The notes: a model not told the origin generated them from the letters alone. DNA of 64,000 nt from Alphaproteobacteria bacterium (GCA_021325385.1 JAJPHH010000029.1:1-64000); one strand, 5' to 3'. Shown: positions 16,489 to 28,188, counted from the stretch's first letter. Program-made: numbers and translations.

Positions 16489-17469
16489 ATGAACTGGAAA
16501 TCGATGATCGCCGCCTCGGTGGCGACGGCGGCAATCGGCGCGAGCGCGGCTCAGGCGGACGATCGGGTCGCCGTGATCGTCAAGGCGACCACGTCGGAAT
16601 ACTGGCAATGGGTGTTCAAAGGCGCCGAGGACGCAGGCAAGCAGCTCGGCCTGAAAATCGAGAAGCTCGGCACGCCGAAGGACGACGCCGCCGGGCAAAT
16701 TTCGGTGCTCGAAAGCGCCGCCGGGTCGAAACCCGCCGCAATCGTCATATCGCCGACGATTTTCGAAGCGCTCGGCGATCCGATCGCCAAAGTGACGGAC
16801 GCCGGCATTCCCGTGATCGTCATCGATTCGGGCGCAAAAACCGATAAATATGCGTCCTTCCTGACGACCAATAACGAAGCGGGCGGGCGCGCCGCGGCGA
16901 ATGCAATGGCGGCCTGCATCAAAGAGAGGACCGGCAAAGCCGCCGGGAAGGTCGGGTATCTGACCGCGATGGCGGGTCATGAATCGCTCGATTCCCGCGA
17001 CAAGGGTTTTGTCGAGGGCATGAAGGCCTATCCCGACGTGAAAGTGGTCGGCAATCGCGTCGCCAACAATGAAGAGGCGGAGGGCATGAACCTCACCGCC
17101 GATATGCTGACAAAGGATCCCGATCTGGTCGGCCTGTTCGCGGACAATGCGCAAATGGGCACCGGCTCAGGCGCGTCGATCAACGAGCAGAAACTCGGCT
17201 CAAAATTCTGCCTGGTCGCCTTCGACTCGGACGCCGGCGAGCTCGAGCATCTGAAGGACGGCTCGATCTATGCGCTGGTGATCCAGGACCCGTATATGAT
17301 GGGCTTTGGCGGCGTCTGGTACGGCTTTGCCGCGGCGCATGGCGTGCGTCTGCCGAAGAACGTCGACACGGGGGTGGGGACCGTGACGAAAGCCAATATG
17401 AACGATCCCAAGCTCGCCGGCCTTCTCGACGTCTCGAAGCGGAAGCTCGGCCCCTATCTCGGCGACTGA
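16489..17469 (+). CDS. Periplasmic sugar-binding protein (ribose/fructose type)
   Basis: A 326-residue secreted ligand-binding protein with a signal peptide of about 22 residues ending SAAQA. The mature chain starts DDRVAVIVKATTSEYW and shows the two alternating Rossmann-like lobes of the type 1 binding-protein fold, including VIVIDSGAK and the hinge-region SDAGELE. GGGAGGGAAAGAG precedes the ATG. It lies 25 bases after the ATPase gene. A very strong stem-loop follows its stop. It is more like RbsB in length than the binding protein at 4085. Confidence 0.9.
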   Translation: MNWKSMIAASVATAAIGASAAQADDRVAVIVKATTSEYWQWVFKGAEDAGKQLGLKIEKLGTPKDDAAGQISVLESAAGSKPAAIVISPTIFEALGDPIAKVTDAGIPVIVIDSGAKTDKYASFLTTNNEAGGRAAANAMAACIKERTGKAAGKVGYLTAMAGHESLDSRDKGFVEGMKAYPDVKVVGNRVANNEEAEGMNLTADMLTKDPDLVGLFADNAQMGTGSGASINEQKLGSKFCLVAFDSDAGELEHLKDGSIYALVIQDPYMMGFGGVWYGFAAAHGVRLPKNVDTGVGTVTKANMNDPKLAGLLDVSKRKLGPYLGD

Positions 17470-17476
17470 GCCGATA

Positions 17477-17508
17477 GTCGATCGGGCCGCCGCGGCGGCC
17501 CGATCGAC
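17477..17508 (+). terminator. Strong GC-rich stem-loop between binding-protein and permease genes
   Basis: GTCGATCGGGCCGCC (77-91 of this kilobase) and its exact complement at 17494-17508 form a stem of up to 15 bases around a minimal loop, followed by ATTTCCTT. The T-run is weak, so it is more likely an attenuator or a 3'-end stabiliser that keeps binding-protein mRNA abundant. It leaves about 20 bases before the permease start. Confidence 0.55.
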
Positions 17509-17529
17509 ATTTCCTTGCATGGACTTGCG

Positions 17530-18543
17530 ATGACGGAACAGATTTTTCTTCGGCCTCGCTCGGGGTCGCGGCTCCTCGCTCGGCCAAAGGGCGGCGCAAT
17601 GCAAGCTCTGCTGAGGCGCCTGCCGATCGAGAGCTACGTCATCGCCTTCACCATCGCGCTGTGGGTCGCGCTGGCCTGGGCGACACCGAATTTCCTGACC
17701 GAAAGCAACGTCAGCAATTTGATGCGGCAGACGCCGATCGCGGCGATCGTCGCGATTGGCGTCATGTGCACGATCGTGATCGCCGGCATCGACCTTTCGG
17801 TCGGCTCGGTCGCGGCGTTTTGCGGGGTCGCCTTCGCTCAGATGTGCCGACACGATTTCGGCCTCGCGCCGTCCGCCGCCCTCACGCTGCTCGCCGGCGT
17901 CAGCGTCGGCCTGACCAACGCCGCCGCGATCGGCCGCCTCGGCATACCGCCCTTCATCGTCACCCTGGCCGGGCTCCAGGTCTATCGCGGTCTTGCTCTG
18001 CTTTTGGCCGGCGGCATGACGGTCGGCGGCTTGCCTGCGGAGGTCAAAGACTTCGCCCGCGGCACGACCGGACTCCCCAATCTTTTCTGGACGATGCTCG
18101 CGGTGGCGATCGCGGTCCACTATCTCCTTCGCTATACGCGTACCGGGCGCTACCTCTATGCGATGGGCTCGAACGCCGAGGCGGCGCGGCGCCAGGGCAT
18201 CAACACGTTTCGCATCACGGTCGTCGCTTACGTGCTGAGTTCGGGTCTCGCCGCTCTTGCGGGCGTCCTCCTCGTCTCTCGTCTGAGCATCGCCTCTCCC
18301 TCCATGGCCAACGCCTACGAGTTGCAAGCCATCGCCGCGGCGGTGGTCGGCGGCGCCAGTTTGTTCGGCGGTAGGGGCACCGTGCTCGGCGCGGTGGTCG
18401 GCGCGATCTTGTTCACGACGATGAGCAACGCAGCCGTGCTGCTCGGCGTCGATCCGTTCTGGGAAATGGTGCTTGAAGGGCTGCTCATCGCGCTTGTAGT
18501 TTATCTCGACAATTTGCAGAAGAGGCGCCAGTCCGGCGCGTGA
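17530..18543 (+). CDS. Sugar ABC transporter permease (ribose/BPD_transp_2 type)
   Basis: A 337-residue inner-membrane permease with about ten hydrophobic helices. It shows AGIDLSVGS near residue 85, the coupling loop YAMGSNAEAARRQGI and the C-terminal VGGASLFGGRGT. One permease only is encoded, so it probably acts as a homodimer. The start is uncertain: ATG 17530 gives a 23-residue basic N-terminal tail, ATG 17599 starts just before the first helix, and neither has a strong ribosome binding site. The binding-protein stem-loop sits just upstream. Confidence 0.85.
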   Translation: MTEQIFLRPRSGSRLLARPKGGAMQALLRRLPIESYVIAFTIALWVALAWATPNFLTESNVSNLMRQTPIAAIVAIGVMCTIVIAGIDLSVGSVAAFCGVAFAQMCRHDFGLAPSAALTLLAGVSVGLTNAAAIGRLGIPPFIVTLAGLQVYRGLALLLAGGMTVGGLPAEVKDFARGTTGLPNLFWTMLAVAIAVHYLLRYTRTGRYLYAMGSNAEAARRQGINTFRITVVAYVLSSGLAALAGVLLVSRLSIASPSMANAYELQAIAAAVVGGASLFGGRGTVLGAVVGAILFTTMSNAAVLLGVDPFWEMVLEGLLIALVVYLDNLQKRRQSGA

Positions 18544-18592
18544 TCCCCGATGGGGCGCGCCGAATGCGTTTCACGAACTGGCGGATAGAATC

Positions 18593-19606
18593 ATGCAAGC
18601 CTTGGTGTGTCGTAAGCCCGGAGAGCTTACGCTCGAAGAGCGCCCAGAGCCGCGCCGCGGCGAGGACGAGGTCTTGGTCCGGGTGCGCCGGATCGGCATC
18701 TGCGGCACGGATTACCACATCTACGAGGGGAGCCATCCTTATCTGCGCTATCCGCGGGTGATCGGCCACGAATTATCCGGCGAAGTGCTCGCGGCGCCGA
18801 GAGGCAGCTCGCTCGCCCCGGGCCAGATCGTCGTCGTCAATCCGTACCTTTCCTGCGGCGTCTGCATCGCGTGCCGCAAGGGCAAGCCGAATTGTTGCGT
18901 CAACATTTCCGTCCTCGGCGTGCATTGCGACGGCGGCATGTGCGAGCGGATCAGCGCGCCGGAGCGCAACCTCTACAGCGCCCGCGGCTTGACTCTCGAC
19001 CAAGCGGCCAGCGTTGAATTCCTGGCGATCGGCGCGCATGCCGTCGCTCGCGCCAAAGTCGCTCCGGGCGGCCGCGTCCTTGTCATCGGCGCAGGCCCGA
19101 TCGGGCTCGGCGCCGCCATTTTCGCGCGGCTGGCCGGAGGCGACGTCACCGTGATGGACCGCGACGCCGAGAGGCTCGCCTTCGCTTTGAGCGCCGGCGC
19201 CGCCGCTCGATCGGTCGAAGCGGACGATCGCGCGCCCGAATCGGTACGCGAGGCGACCGGCGGCGAGGGTTTTGATTTCGTGTTCGACGCCACCGGCAAT
19301 CGCGCCTCGATGGAGGCGGCTTTCGGCCATGTCGCTCACGGCGGGACGCTCGCTCTGGTCGGCGTTCTCGCCACGGACCTTACGTTCTCCGACCCGGAGT
19401 TCCACAAGCGCGAGATGACCGTGCTCGCAAGCCGAAACGCCCTGCGGGCGGATTTCGAGGCGGTCATGGCCGCGATCGAAGGCGGTCGGGTTCCGCTCGA
19501 GCGCTTGCTCACCCACCGCGCCAGCTTGAACAGCGTCGTCTATGATCTGCCGCGCTGGGCGACGGAAAAGAGGGGTCTGGTCAAGGCGCTGGTCGAAATC
19601 GCCTGA
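18593..19606 (+). CDS. Zinc-dependent medium-chain alcohol/polyol dehydrogenase
   Basis: A 337-residue MDR-family dehydrogenase of the sorbitol/threonine dehydrogenase group. Catalytic zinc ligands are C37 (GICGTD) and H59-E60 (GHELSGEV); the structural zinc site has C88, C91, C94 and C102. The nucleotide fold is VIGAGPIGLGAA, with MDRDAERL after it, where an acidic residue at the end of the second strand suggests NAD. Placed after the importer, it probably oxidises the imported sugar, polyol or sugar acid. The closest named relatives I recognise are L-galactonate, L-idonate or threonine dehydrogenases. Confidence 0.87.
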   Translation: MQALVCRKPGELTLEERPEPRRGEDEVLVRVRRIGICGTDYHIYEGSHPYLRYPRVIGHELSGEVLAAPRGSSLAPGQIVVVNPYLSCGVCIACRKGKPNCCVNISVLGVHCDGGMCERISAPERNLYSARGLTLDQAASVEFLAIGAHAVARAKVAPGGRVLVIGAGPIGLGAAIFARLAGGDVTVMDRDAERLAFALSAGAAARSVEADDRAPESVREATGGEGFDFVFDATGNRASMEAAFGHVAHGGTLALVGVLATDLTFSDPEFHKREMTVLASRNALRADFEAVMAAIEGGRVPLERLLTHRASLNSVVYDLPRWATEKRGLVKALVEIA

Positions 19607-19690
19607 CGCGGCGGATGCGCCGTGAGCTCGACGACGCTGGGCTTTGGTCGTCGGAGCGCTCGGGTCCTCGAAGCGGCCTCGTCCATTTGG

Positions 19691-20122
19691 TCAAGTCTCG
19701 AGTTTTGCTATACGTCTCACATGGTCCTCTGTCGCGTCGAAGCGGGCTTCGAGGAACGCGTCGAGAAGATCGCGGGCGAGCCATGGCCCGACGATTTTGG
19801 CGCCGAGGCACATGACGTTCACGTTATCGTGCTCGACCGCCTGATGCGAAGAATGAACATCGTGACATACCGCGGCGCGGACGCCTCGCATCTTGTTGCA
19901 AGCGATCGCCGCGCCGACGCCCGTGCCGCAAACCATGATGCCGCGCTCGGCGTCGCCCGAGCAAACAGCGGCGCAAACTGATTTCGCGATGTCGGGGAAA
20001 TCAACGGGCACCGCAGAATGACAGCCGGCGTCGACGACCTCGTGTCCGACCTTCCTGAGATGATCGATCAGTTCCGCCTTAAGCTGGAAACCGGCGTGAT
20101 CTCCTCCTATCGCCAATTTCAT
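19691..20122 (-). CDS. rpiB: RpiB/LacAB-family sugar-phosphate isomerase
   Basis: A 143-residue isomerase of the ribose-5-phosphate isomerase B family. GGDHAGF (6-12), the catalytic cysteine C65 in CGTGVG and H98 in EHDN are present. The C-terminal block that in typical RpiB reads GGRH and supplies phosphate-binding arginine is here FDATEDHVRR, so the substrate may differ from ribose 5-phosphate. Family members also isomerise allose, galactose, erythrulose and erythrose phosphates. It is convergent with the dehydrogenase and probably belongs functionally to this sugar locus. Confidence 0.8.
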   Translation of the reverse strand: MKLAIGGDHAGFQLKAELIDHLRKVGHEVVDAGCHSAVPVDFPDIAKSVCAAVCSGDAERGIMVCGTGVGAAIACNKMRGVRAAVCHDVHSSHQAVEHDNVNVMCLGAKIVGPWLARDLLDAFLEARFDATEDHVRRIAKLET

Positions 20123-20156
20123 CTCAGTCTCACGTGACGGTTACAACGCGCCAAGC

Positions 20157-20669
20157 CTATTCGCGCGCTGCGTCGCCTGGCGATGTCCCATCGCCTCCGC
20201 GCCGCGCCGCTTCGATCGCGGCGATGTCTATCTTTTTCATCGTCATCATCGCGTCGAACGCGCGCTTTGCGGCCGCACGGTCGGCATCGGCGATCGATTC
20301 CAGCAGTACGCGCGGAGTGATTTGCCAGGACAGGCCCCATTTGTCCTTGCACCACCCGCAGGCGCTCTCGGCGCCGCCATTGCGGACGATCGCGTTCCAG
20401 TAGCGATCGGTCTCGGCCTGGTCGTCGGTGACGATCTGAAACGAAAAGGCCTCGCTATGCTTGAAAGCCGGCCCGCCATTCAGGCCGAGACAGGGCACGC
20501 CCACCACCGTAAATTCGACCGTGAGCGCCTGCCCCTGCTTGCCCGCCGGATAATCGCCCGGAGCATAATGAACCGCCGTCACCGCGCTGTTCGGAAATGT
20601 CTGAGCGTAAAACCTGGCGGCTTCTTCCGCCGCGCCGTCATACCACAAGCAAATCACGTTCTTGACCAA
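20157..20669 (-). CDS. VOC-fold protein, PhnB/3-demethylubiquinone methyltransferase-like family
   Basis: A 170-residue cytoplasmic protein of the PhnB-like glyoxalase/VOC group. It begins NVICLWYDGAAEEAARFY and contains the conserved GPAFKHSEAFSFQI and CGWCKDKWGLSWQITP blocks, which are typical of this family. Despite old names, these proteins are not shown to be methyltransferases, and their substrates are unknown. The start is TTG at 20669; no better start is seen. A weak hairpin in the 264 bases up to the tRNA gene is the only other structure noticed. Confidence 0.82.
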   Translation of the reverse strand: MVKNVICLWYDGAAEEAARFYAQTFPNSAVTAVHYAPGDYPAGKQGQALTVEFTVVGVPCLGLNGGPAFKHSEAFSFQIVTDDQAETDRYWNAIVRNGGAESACGWCKDKWGLSWQITPRVLLESIADADRAAAKRAFDAMMTMKKIDIAAIEAARRGGDGTSPGDAARE

Positions 20670-20933
20670 TTCCGCTCTCCATTATTCACGAACTGCGCGA
20701 GCCTAACATTCCGTCGAGCGATCACAATCGGCCATGAGGCGGCCATAGCGGTCGGATCGCCTGGGTCATGGCGGGCGTCACCGATCGCTTAGCGCGTCAG
20801 TAACGGGTATTCCATGGCGCGCGCGGGCCCGTCCGCAATGCCGCTTTCCCTCGGAAAGCAGGCCGCGAGCAAGCGGAAACGTCCCGATTTCGGGCCTGTC
20901 GGCTCCGTTGAATTTTTGCAGGTTTCGAGTGCT

Positions 20934-21009
<76 letters not shown>

Positions 21010-21065
21010 GAACCTTTCCACTACGAATGGAAGCCGTTTGGGACCGGCTTCCGGGCGAGGGCGGC

Positions 21066-21095
21066 TGTATAGACTCAAAAGCCGCTCGCTCACAA
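21066..21095 (-). promoter_or_regulatory. Probable promoter of tRNA-Ala
   Basis: On the minus strand TTGTGA (21090-21095) and TATACA (21066-21071) are separated by 18 bases, which fits a housekeeping sigma factor promoter. Transcription would start about 50 bases before the mature tRNA 5' end. Confidence 0.5.
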
Positions 21096-21137
21096 GGGCT
21101 TAAGTAGCGCGCTCCGCGCCAAATTCCAGCCGGCCGC

Positions 21138-21506
21138 CTATGGCTCCTCGTCACTGGCGATGTCGCCGTCGATGAGGCCGGAGACGTCGTCGTCCTCTTC
21201 CTCCTCTTCTTCGAGGAACGTGTCCTCGGCGGCGTCGTCGTCCTCGACTTCGACGTCTTCGTCAATTGACGCTGCGACCTTTTCCTCCGGCGCCTCGGCG
21301 TCCTCGAGCGAGATTAAGTCGGCGTCGGCGGTCGCCGGGGCCTCGTCGACCTCCTCCTCCTTCGCCTCGGCCGCTTGCGCGCGCGCCGGCGCGCCCTGGA
21401 AGACCGTGCCGCATTTCGGGCAGACGATCGGATCTCGATTGAGATCGAAGAATTTCGCGCCGCAATGCTGACACTGGCGCTTGCTGCCGAGCTCGGGTTT
21501 CGCCAC
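21138..21506 (-). CDS. TIGR02300 (FYDLN acid) family zinc-ribbon protein
   Basis: A 122-residue alphaproteobacterial conserved protein. The N-terminus has CQHCGAKFFDLNRDPIVC and CPKCG, two CxxC knuckles for zinc and the family's F(Y/F)DLN motif. The rest is an extremely acidic, disordered tail with runs of Glu and Asp. Function is unknown; it is usually found between the tRNA-Ala gene and aroA, as here. It is divergent from aroA. Confidence 0.92.
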   Translation of the reverse strand: MAKPELGSKRQCQHCGAKFFDLNRDPIVCPKCGTVFQGAPARAQAAEAKEEEVDEAPATADADLISLEDAEAPEEKVAASIDEDVEVEDDDAAEDTFLEEEEEEDDDVSGLIDGDIASDEEP

Positions 21507-21692
21507 TTGCGTAAAGTCCCTGTTTCTCTCAGGCGGCGGCCCGGGCCGTCCGCATTTGGGGGCCCCGGTTAGTCGCCCGCCCTTCTCCTGTCAATGCGCA
21601 TTTGCTGGAGCTTTCGCCGGTCCGGTCGACAGGCGCGGCGGCCAATGATAGGAGCCGAAAATCGCTCTCCCCGTCGATCGAAAGTCGCAAAT

Positions 21693-23036
21693 TTGTCCCG
21701 CTCTTCGCATGACGCCCCGAGCCCGTTGAAAGCTTTTCGCTCGGGTCCGCTGAAAGGCCGCGCGCGTCCCCCGGGCGACAAGTCGATCTCGCATCGCGCC
21801 TTTATTTTCGGCCTGTTGACGGTCGGGGCGACCGAGATCAGCGGTCTCCTCGAAGGCGACGACGTGCTGCGCACCGGCGCGGCCTGCCAGGCGCTGGGCG
21901 GCAGGCTCGAGCGGCTCGGCGAGGGCCGCTGGCGGGTCAACGGACTCGGCGTCGGCGCGATCCTTTCGCCTGAAGAAACGCTCGATTTCGGCAATGCCGG
22001 GACCGGCGCGCGTCTGATGATGGGCGTGATCGGCGGCCATGGAATCGAAGCGCGCTTCGACGGCGACGCTTCGTTGCGCAAGCGGCCGATGCGCCGCATC
22101 CTCGACCCGCTGACGCTGATGGGCGCCGAAATTCTGTCCGAGGCGGATGGCGGGCGTTGCCCGATCGTCATCCGCGGGACGAGCGAGCCTGCGCCGATCG
22201 TCTATCGAACGCCTGTCGCCTCGGCTCAGATCAAATCCGCCGTGCTGCTCGCCGGCCTCAACGCGCCCGGCGAGACGACGGTGATCGAGAGCGAAGCCTC
22301 GCGCGATCATACCGAAAAGATGCTCGCTCATTTCGGCGCCGAGGTTCAGGTCGCGGCCGAAGGCGAGAACGGCCGCAAAATCACGCTGAAGGGCCGGCCG
22401 GAACTGCGGCCGGCGCCGGTCATCGTGCCGGCGGACCCGTCTTCCGCCGCCTTTCCGATCGTCGGGGCGCTGATCTCGCCGGATTCCGACATTGTCGTCG
22501 AGGGCGTGATGATGAACCCGTTGCGCACCGGCCTGATTACAACGCTGCTCGAGATGGGCGGCCGCATCGACGCGCTCGATCGCCGGATCGAGGGCGGCGA
22601 GGAGGTTGCGGATCTGCGCGTGCGCGCCAGCTCTTTGCGGGGCGTCGACGTGCCAGCCGGCCGCGCGCCGTCGATGATCGACGAATATCCGATCCTCGCC
22701 GTCGCCGCCGCTTTCGCCGAGGGCGAGACGCGGATGCGAGGCTTGCATGAACTAAGGGTAAAGGAATCCGACCGGCTCGCCGCCGTCGCCGCTGGCCTCG
22801 CCGCGGCGGGCGTTTCCCACGCGATCGAAGGCGACGACCTCATCGTTCAAGGCAGAGGCGAGGCGCCAGGCGGCGGCCTCGTCGAAACTCATCTCGATCA
22901 TCGCATCGCGATGAGTTTCCTCATTATGGGCCTGGCCTCGCGTCAGCCGATGGCGATCGACGATTCGCGCATGATCGCGACCAGCTTTCCCAGTTTCCGG
23001 CCGATCATGGAGAGCCTCGGCGCGCAATTTGGCTAA
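21693..23036 (+). CDS. aroA: 3-phosphoshikimate 1-carboxyvinyltransferase (EPSP synthase)
   Basis: A 447-residue enzyme of the shikimate pathway that joins phosphoenolpyruvate to shikimate 3-phosphate. PGDKSISHRA (27-36), GNAGTGARLMMG (100-111), SAQIKSAVLLAGLN, RDHTEKML and the C-terminal THLDHRIAMSF are all present. By these blocks it belongs with alphaproteobacterial class II-like enzymes such as CP4, but the residue equivalent to the CP4 alanine at position 100 is glycine (G103). The TTG start at 21693 gives the family's usual N-terminus; upstream frames add unrelated residues. It is followed by cmk. Confidence 0.94.
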   Translation: MSRSSHDAPSPLKAFRSGPLKGRARPPGDKSISHRAFIFGLLTVGATEISGLLEGDDVLRTGAACQALGGRLERLGEGRWRVNGLGVGAILSPEETLDFGNAGTGARLMMGVIGGHGIEARFDGDASLRKRPMRRILDPLTLMGAEILSEADGGRCPIVIRGTSEPAPIVYRTPVASAQIKSAVLLAGLNAPGETTVIESEASRDHTEKMLAHFGAEVQVAAEGENGRKITLKGRPELRPAPVIVPADPSSAAFPIVGALISPDSDIVVEGVMMNPLRTGLITTLLEMGGRIDALDRRIEGGEEVADLRVRASSLRGVDVPAGRAPSMIDEYPILAVAAAFAEGETRMRGLHELRVKESDRLAAVAAGLAAAGVSHAIEGDDLIVQGRGEAPGGGLVETHLDHRIAMSFLIMGLASRQPMAIDDSRMIATSFPSFRPIMESLGAQFG

Positions 23037-23134
23037 GCGCGGCAGATCGGGCTCCGAGCGGGGATAAACCGGTCCGAGATGACAGACCAGCCGCCAAGCT
23101 TTAAGAGCGCTCCCGGCTCCGCTGGGACCAGAAA

Positions 23135-23761
23135 ATGATCATCGCCATCGACGGCCCGGCGGCCTCGGGCAAAGGCACGCTGGCGCGCCGTCTCGCCGCC
23201 GGTTACGGCCTGCCGCATTTGGACACCGGTCTGCTCTACCGGGCGACCGCGGCCGCCTTGCTGGATCAGGATCGCGACCTCCGCGACGTCGACGCCGCAG
23301 TCGCCGCGGCGCGCGGTTTGGCGTTAACCGATTTCGACGAGGAGCGCCTGCGCCGCCGCGAGATGGGCGAAGCCGCCTCGATCGTCGCCGCGATGGGGCC
23401 GGTCCGCGAGGCCTTGATCGCCGCCCAGCGCAACTTCGCCGCCCGGCCGGGCGGCGCGGTTCTGGACGGCCGCGATATCGGCACTGTCATTTGCCCGGCG
23501 GCCGACGTAAAAATCTTCGTCGTCGCCAGCCCCGAGGCGCGCGCGCAGCGCCGCGCCCTGGAGCTCGCCGCACGCGGCGAGAAATTCGATTACGCGACGA
23601 TTTTGAACGAGATTTTGCGGCGCGACGCCCGCGATTCGGAGCGCAGCGCGGCGCCGCTGCGGCCTGCGCCCGACGCGGTTTTGCTCGACACGACGCGCCT
23701 CAATATCGAAGCCGCGTTCGAGGCGGCGCGGCGCATCGTCGAGGAGAAAATCCGTCGATAA
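23135..23761 (+). CDS. cmk: Cytidylate kinase
   Basis: A 208-residue (d)CMP kinase. The P-loop is GPAASGKGT (7-15), followed by LDTGLLYRA, the CMP-binding [18 protein letters not shown] segment and the lid-region [17 protein letters not shown]. The order aroA-cmk is conserved in alphaproteobacteria, where rpsA normally comes next; here secA follows after 369 bases. Confidence 0.95.
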   Translation: MIIAIDGPAASGKGTLARRLAAGYGLPHLDTGLLYRATAAALLDQDRDLRDVDAAVAAARGLALTDFDEERLRRREMGEAASIVAAMGPVREALIAAQRNFAARPGGAVLDGRDIGTVICPAADVKIFVVASPEARAQRRALELAARGEKFDYATILNEILRRDARDSERSAAPLRPAPDAVLLDTTRLNIEAAFEAARRIVEEKIRR

Positions 23762-23833
23762 GGCCGATCGAAACAGCGTAAAAGCCCACAAAATCGTCGT
23801 GTTAGCGCCCGAGCAGCGCCCGAGGCGCCCGCA

Positions 23834-23862
23834 TTGACAAGGGCGTCGGCGCCTCCTATCTC
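23834..23862 (+). promoter_or_regulatory. Strong promoter and long leader upstream of secA
   Basis: TTGACA (23834-23839) and TATCTC (23857-23862) are spaced 17 bases, the best -35 match seen in the window. Transcription would begin about 260 bases before secA. The 369-base gap 23762-24130 otherwise contains a small GCCCG-TTGGAG-CGGGC hairpin (23924-23939) with a purine-rich loop, AT-rich palindromes at 24072-24088, and a possible 40-codon frame at 23963-24085. Position after cmk suggests that this is or was an rpsA-type promoter and leader. Confidence 0.55.
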
Positions 23863-23962
23863 AGGACGGCGCGAGGCCGCGTGCGCTTGCTCGGTTTCGA
23901 GCGCGCCTCCCTTGAGGTCGTCTGCCCGTTGGAGCGGGCGCCAGGTTCAGGACAGCGGCAGG

Positions 23963-24085
23963 ATGCTTCAGGTGCGCCGGCCGGGCCGCGCGCGTCGCGG
24001 GATCAGCGTCGGCGGGAGCGATTTAACGCTTGAAATGACATCGCCCGTTCATGTCCGCAACATTAACGTTGAACAGCTGTTTTAA
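23963..24085 (+). CDS. Possible 40-residue leader-encoded peptide
   Basis: An ATG at 23963, with only a weak upstream GGCAGG, opens a frame that ends 45 bases before secA. The product is basic in its first half (RRPGRARRG) and ends VRNINVEQLF. I do not recognise it. It lies in a leader likely to be structured, so the frame may be fortuitous. Confidence 0.25.
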   Translation: MLQVRRPGRARRGISVGGSDLTLEMTSPVHVRNINVEQLF

Positions 24086-24130
24086 AACGAACGTCCCAGG
24101 GGCTCGCCTCCCGGACGGAAAGGCCCATAA

Positions 24131-26943
<2,813 letters not shown>

Positions 26944-26947
<4 letters not shown>

Positions 26948-28038
26948 CCCTATTTGGCGTATCGGGGGGAATGACGCGCGCCGGAGCGCTGCAAGCGCTC
27001 CGCGCCGCATTCGCCGATGCGGGAATCGACAATCCGGCGCTAGATGCGCGGCTGCTTCTTGCCGCGGCCGCCAATTTGCGCCGCGAAGATTTGATCTGCG
27101 AGCCGGAGCGCGAACTCGGGCGTGACGAGCTCGGACGCCTGCAAGCCCTGGCGCGGCGGCGCATAGCTCGAGAGCCCGTGTCGCGAATCCTCGGCAGGCG
27201 CGAATTCTGGGGTCTCGCGCTGTCGCTGTCGCCGGACGTACTTGATCCGCGGCCGGAGACGGAGATTTTAGTCGAGACGGTCCTGGCGACGTTTGACCGG
27301 CGGCGGCAGGAGCCGTTGCGGGTTCTCGATCTCGGCGCCGGGTCGGGCGCTATTCTGTGCGCGTTGCTCAGCGAATTGCCGAGCGCGTTCGGGGTCGCGG
27401 TGGAGGTTTCGCCAGCGGCGGCGGCGCTCGCCCGGGACAATTTGGCGGCTCTGGGCTTCGCCCGGCGGTCAAGCGTGGTGGTCGGTCGTTGGGACGATGC
27501 GCTCGTGGGAGATTTCGATATCGTCGTCTCCAATCCGCCCTATATTGCGAGCGGCGAGATCGAAAATCTCGAGCCGGAAGTCCGGCGCCACGATCCGCGC
27601 GTCGCGCTCGACGGCGGCAAGGATGGGCTCGACGCCTACCGCGCCATCGCTCGCTCGCTCGGCGGGATCATTAAGCCGCGGGGCGCGTTCTTCTTCGAGA
27701 TTGGCGCGGCGCAGGGCGAGGCCGTGCTGAAGATTTTGGCGGCGGCGGGCATGGCCGATCTGGCGTTGACCCGCGATCTTGCCGGCCATGACCGTGTGGC
27801 GCAAGGCCGGCTCGGGGCCGCCGACGAAGCGTTGCGCAAACAAGCCCCTTGGCGAAAGACGAAAAAAGGACTAGTTCTTTCGTCAGAATCGTCTTCGGCT
27901 CGAAGTCCGAGCGAAAGTCGCGCAGCCGCTGGCTCAAGCCGGCGCCTGCGGAGCGCCAGCGCCAAACGCTCGAGATTGACGACAAGCAGAGAGACATCAT
28001 CCGTCGGCAATACGCTCGATCAATTGGCGGCGAATTGA
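26944..28038 (+). CDS. prmC: Peptide chain release factor N5-glutamine methyltransferase, with C-terminal extension
   Basis: A 364-residue SAM-dependent enzyme that methylates the GGQ glutamine of release factors. The N-terminal helical domain is followed by motif I ([10 protein letters not shown]), and the catalytic NPPY lies in VVSNPPYIA. The GTG at 26944 overlaps the secA stop; an ATG at 26971 is the alternative. The methyltransferase part ends near residue 300. The last 60 residues are Ser/Arg-rich and unlike PrmC, and the encoding DNA changes character after about 27870, suggesting a lost stop codon or a small frameshift. Confidence 0.88.
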
Positions 28039-28188
28039 CGCATCGATTGCCTGCGACTGACGCGGGCGTCTCCCGGCGGCGGACGCCGGTGGGGCTGGGC
28101 GTACCTCTCGGTTCGGCTTGACGCGACGGCGAGCGGCTGTCGCGAAATGCTGGCGCACAGGAAAGCGTTGAGAAACTAAGGAACTTCG

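Noticed and set aside
19606-19691. Possible terminator between dehydrogenase and isomerase genes
   Set aside because: Only a short GC hairpin without T-run was found between the convergent genes.
23920-23990. Possible small SRP RNA
   Set aside because: A CAGGTTCAGGA-like stretch and purine tract are present, but the conserved SRP tetraloop region and a full hairpin are missing.
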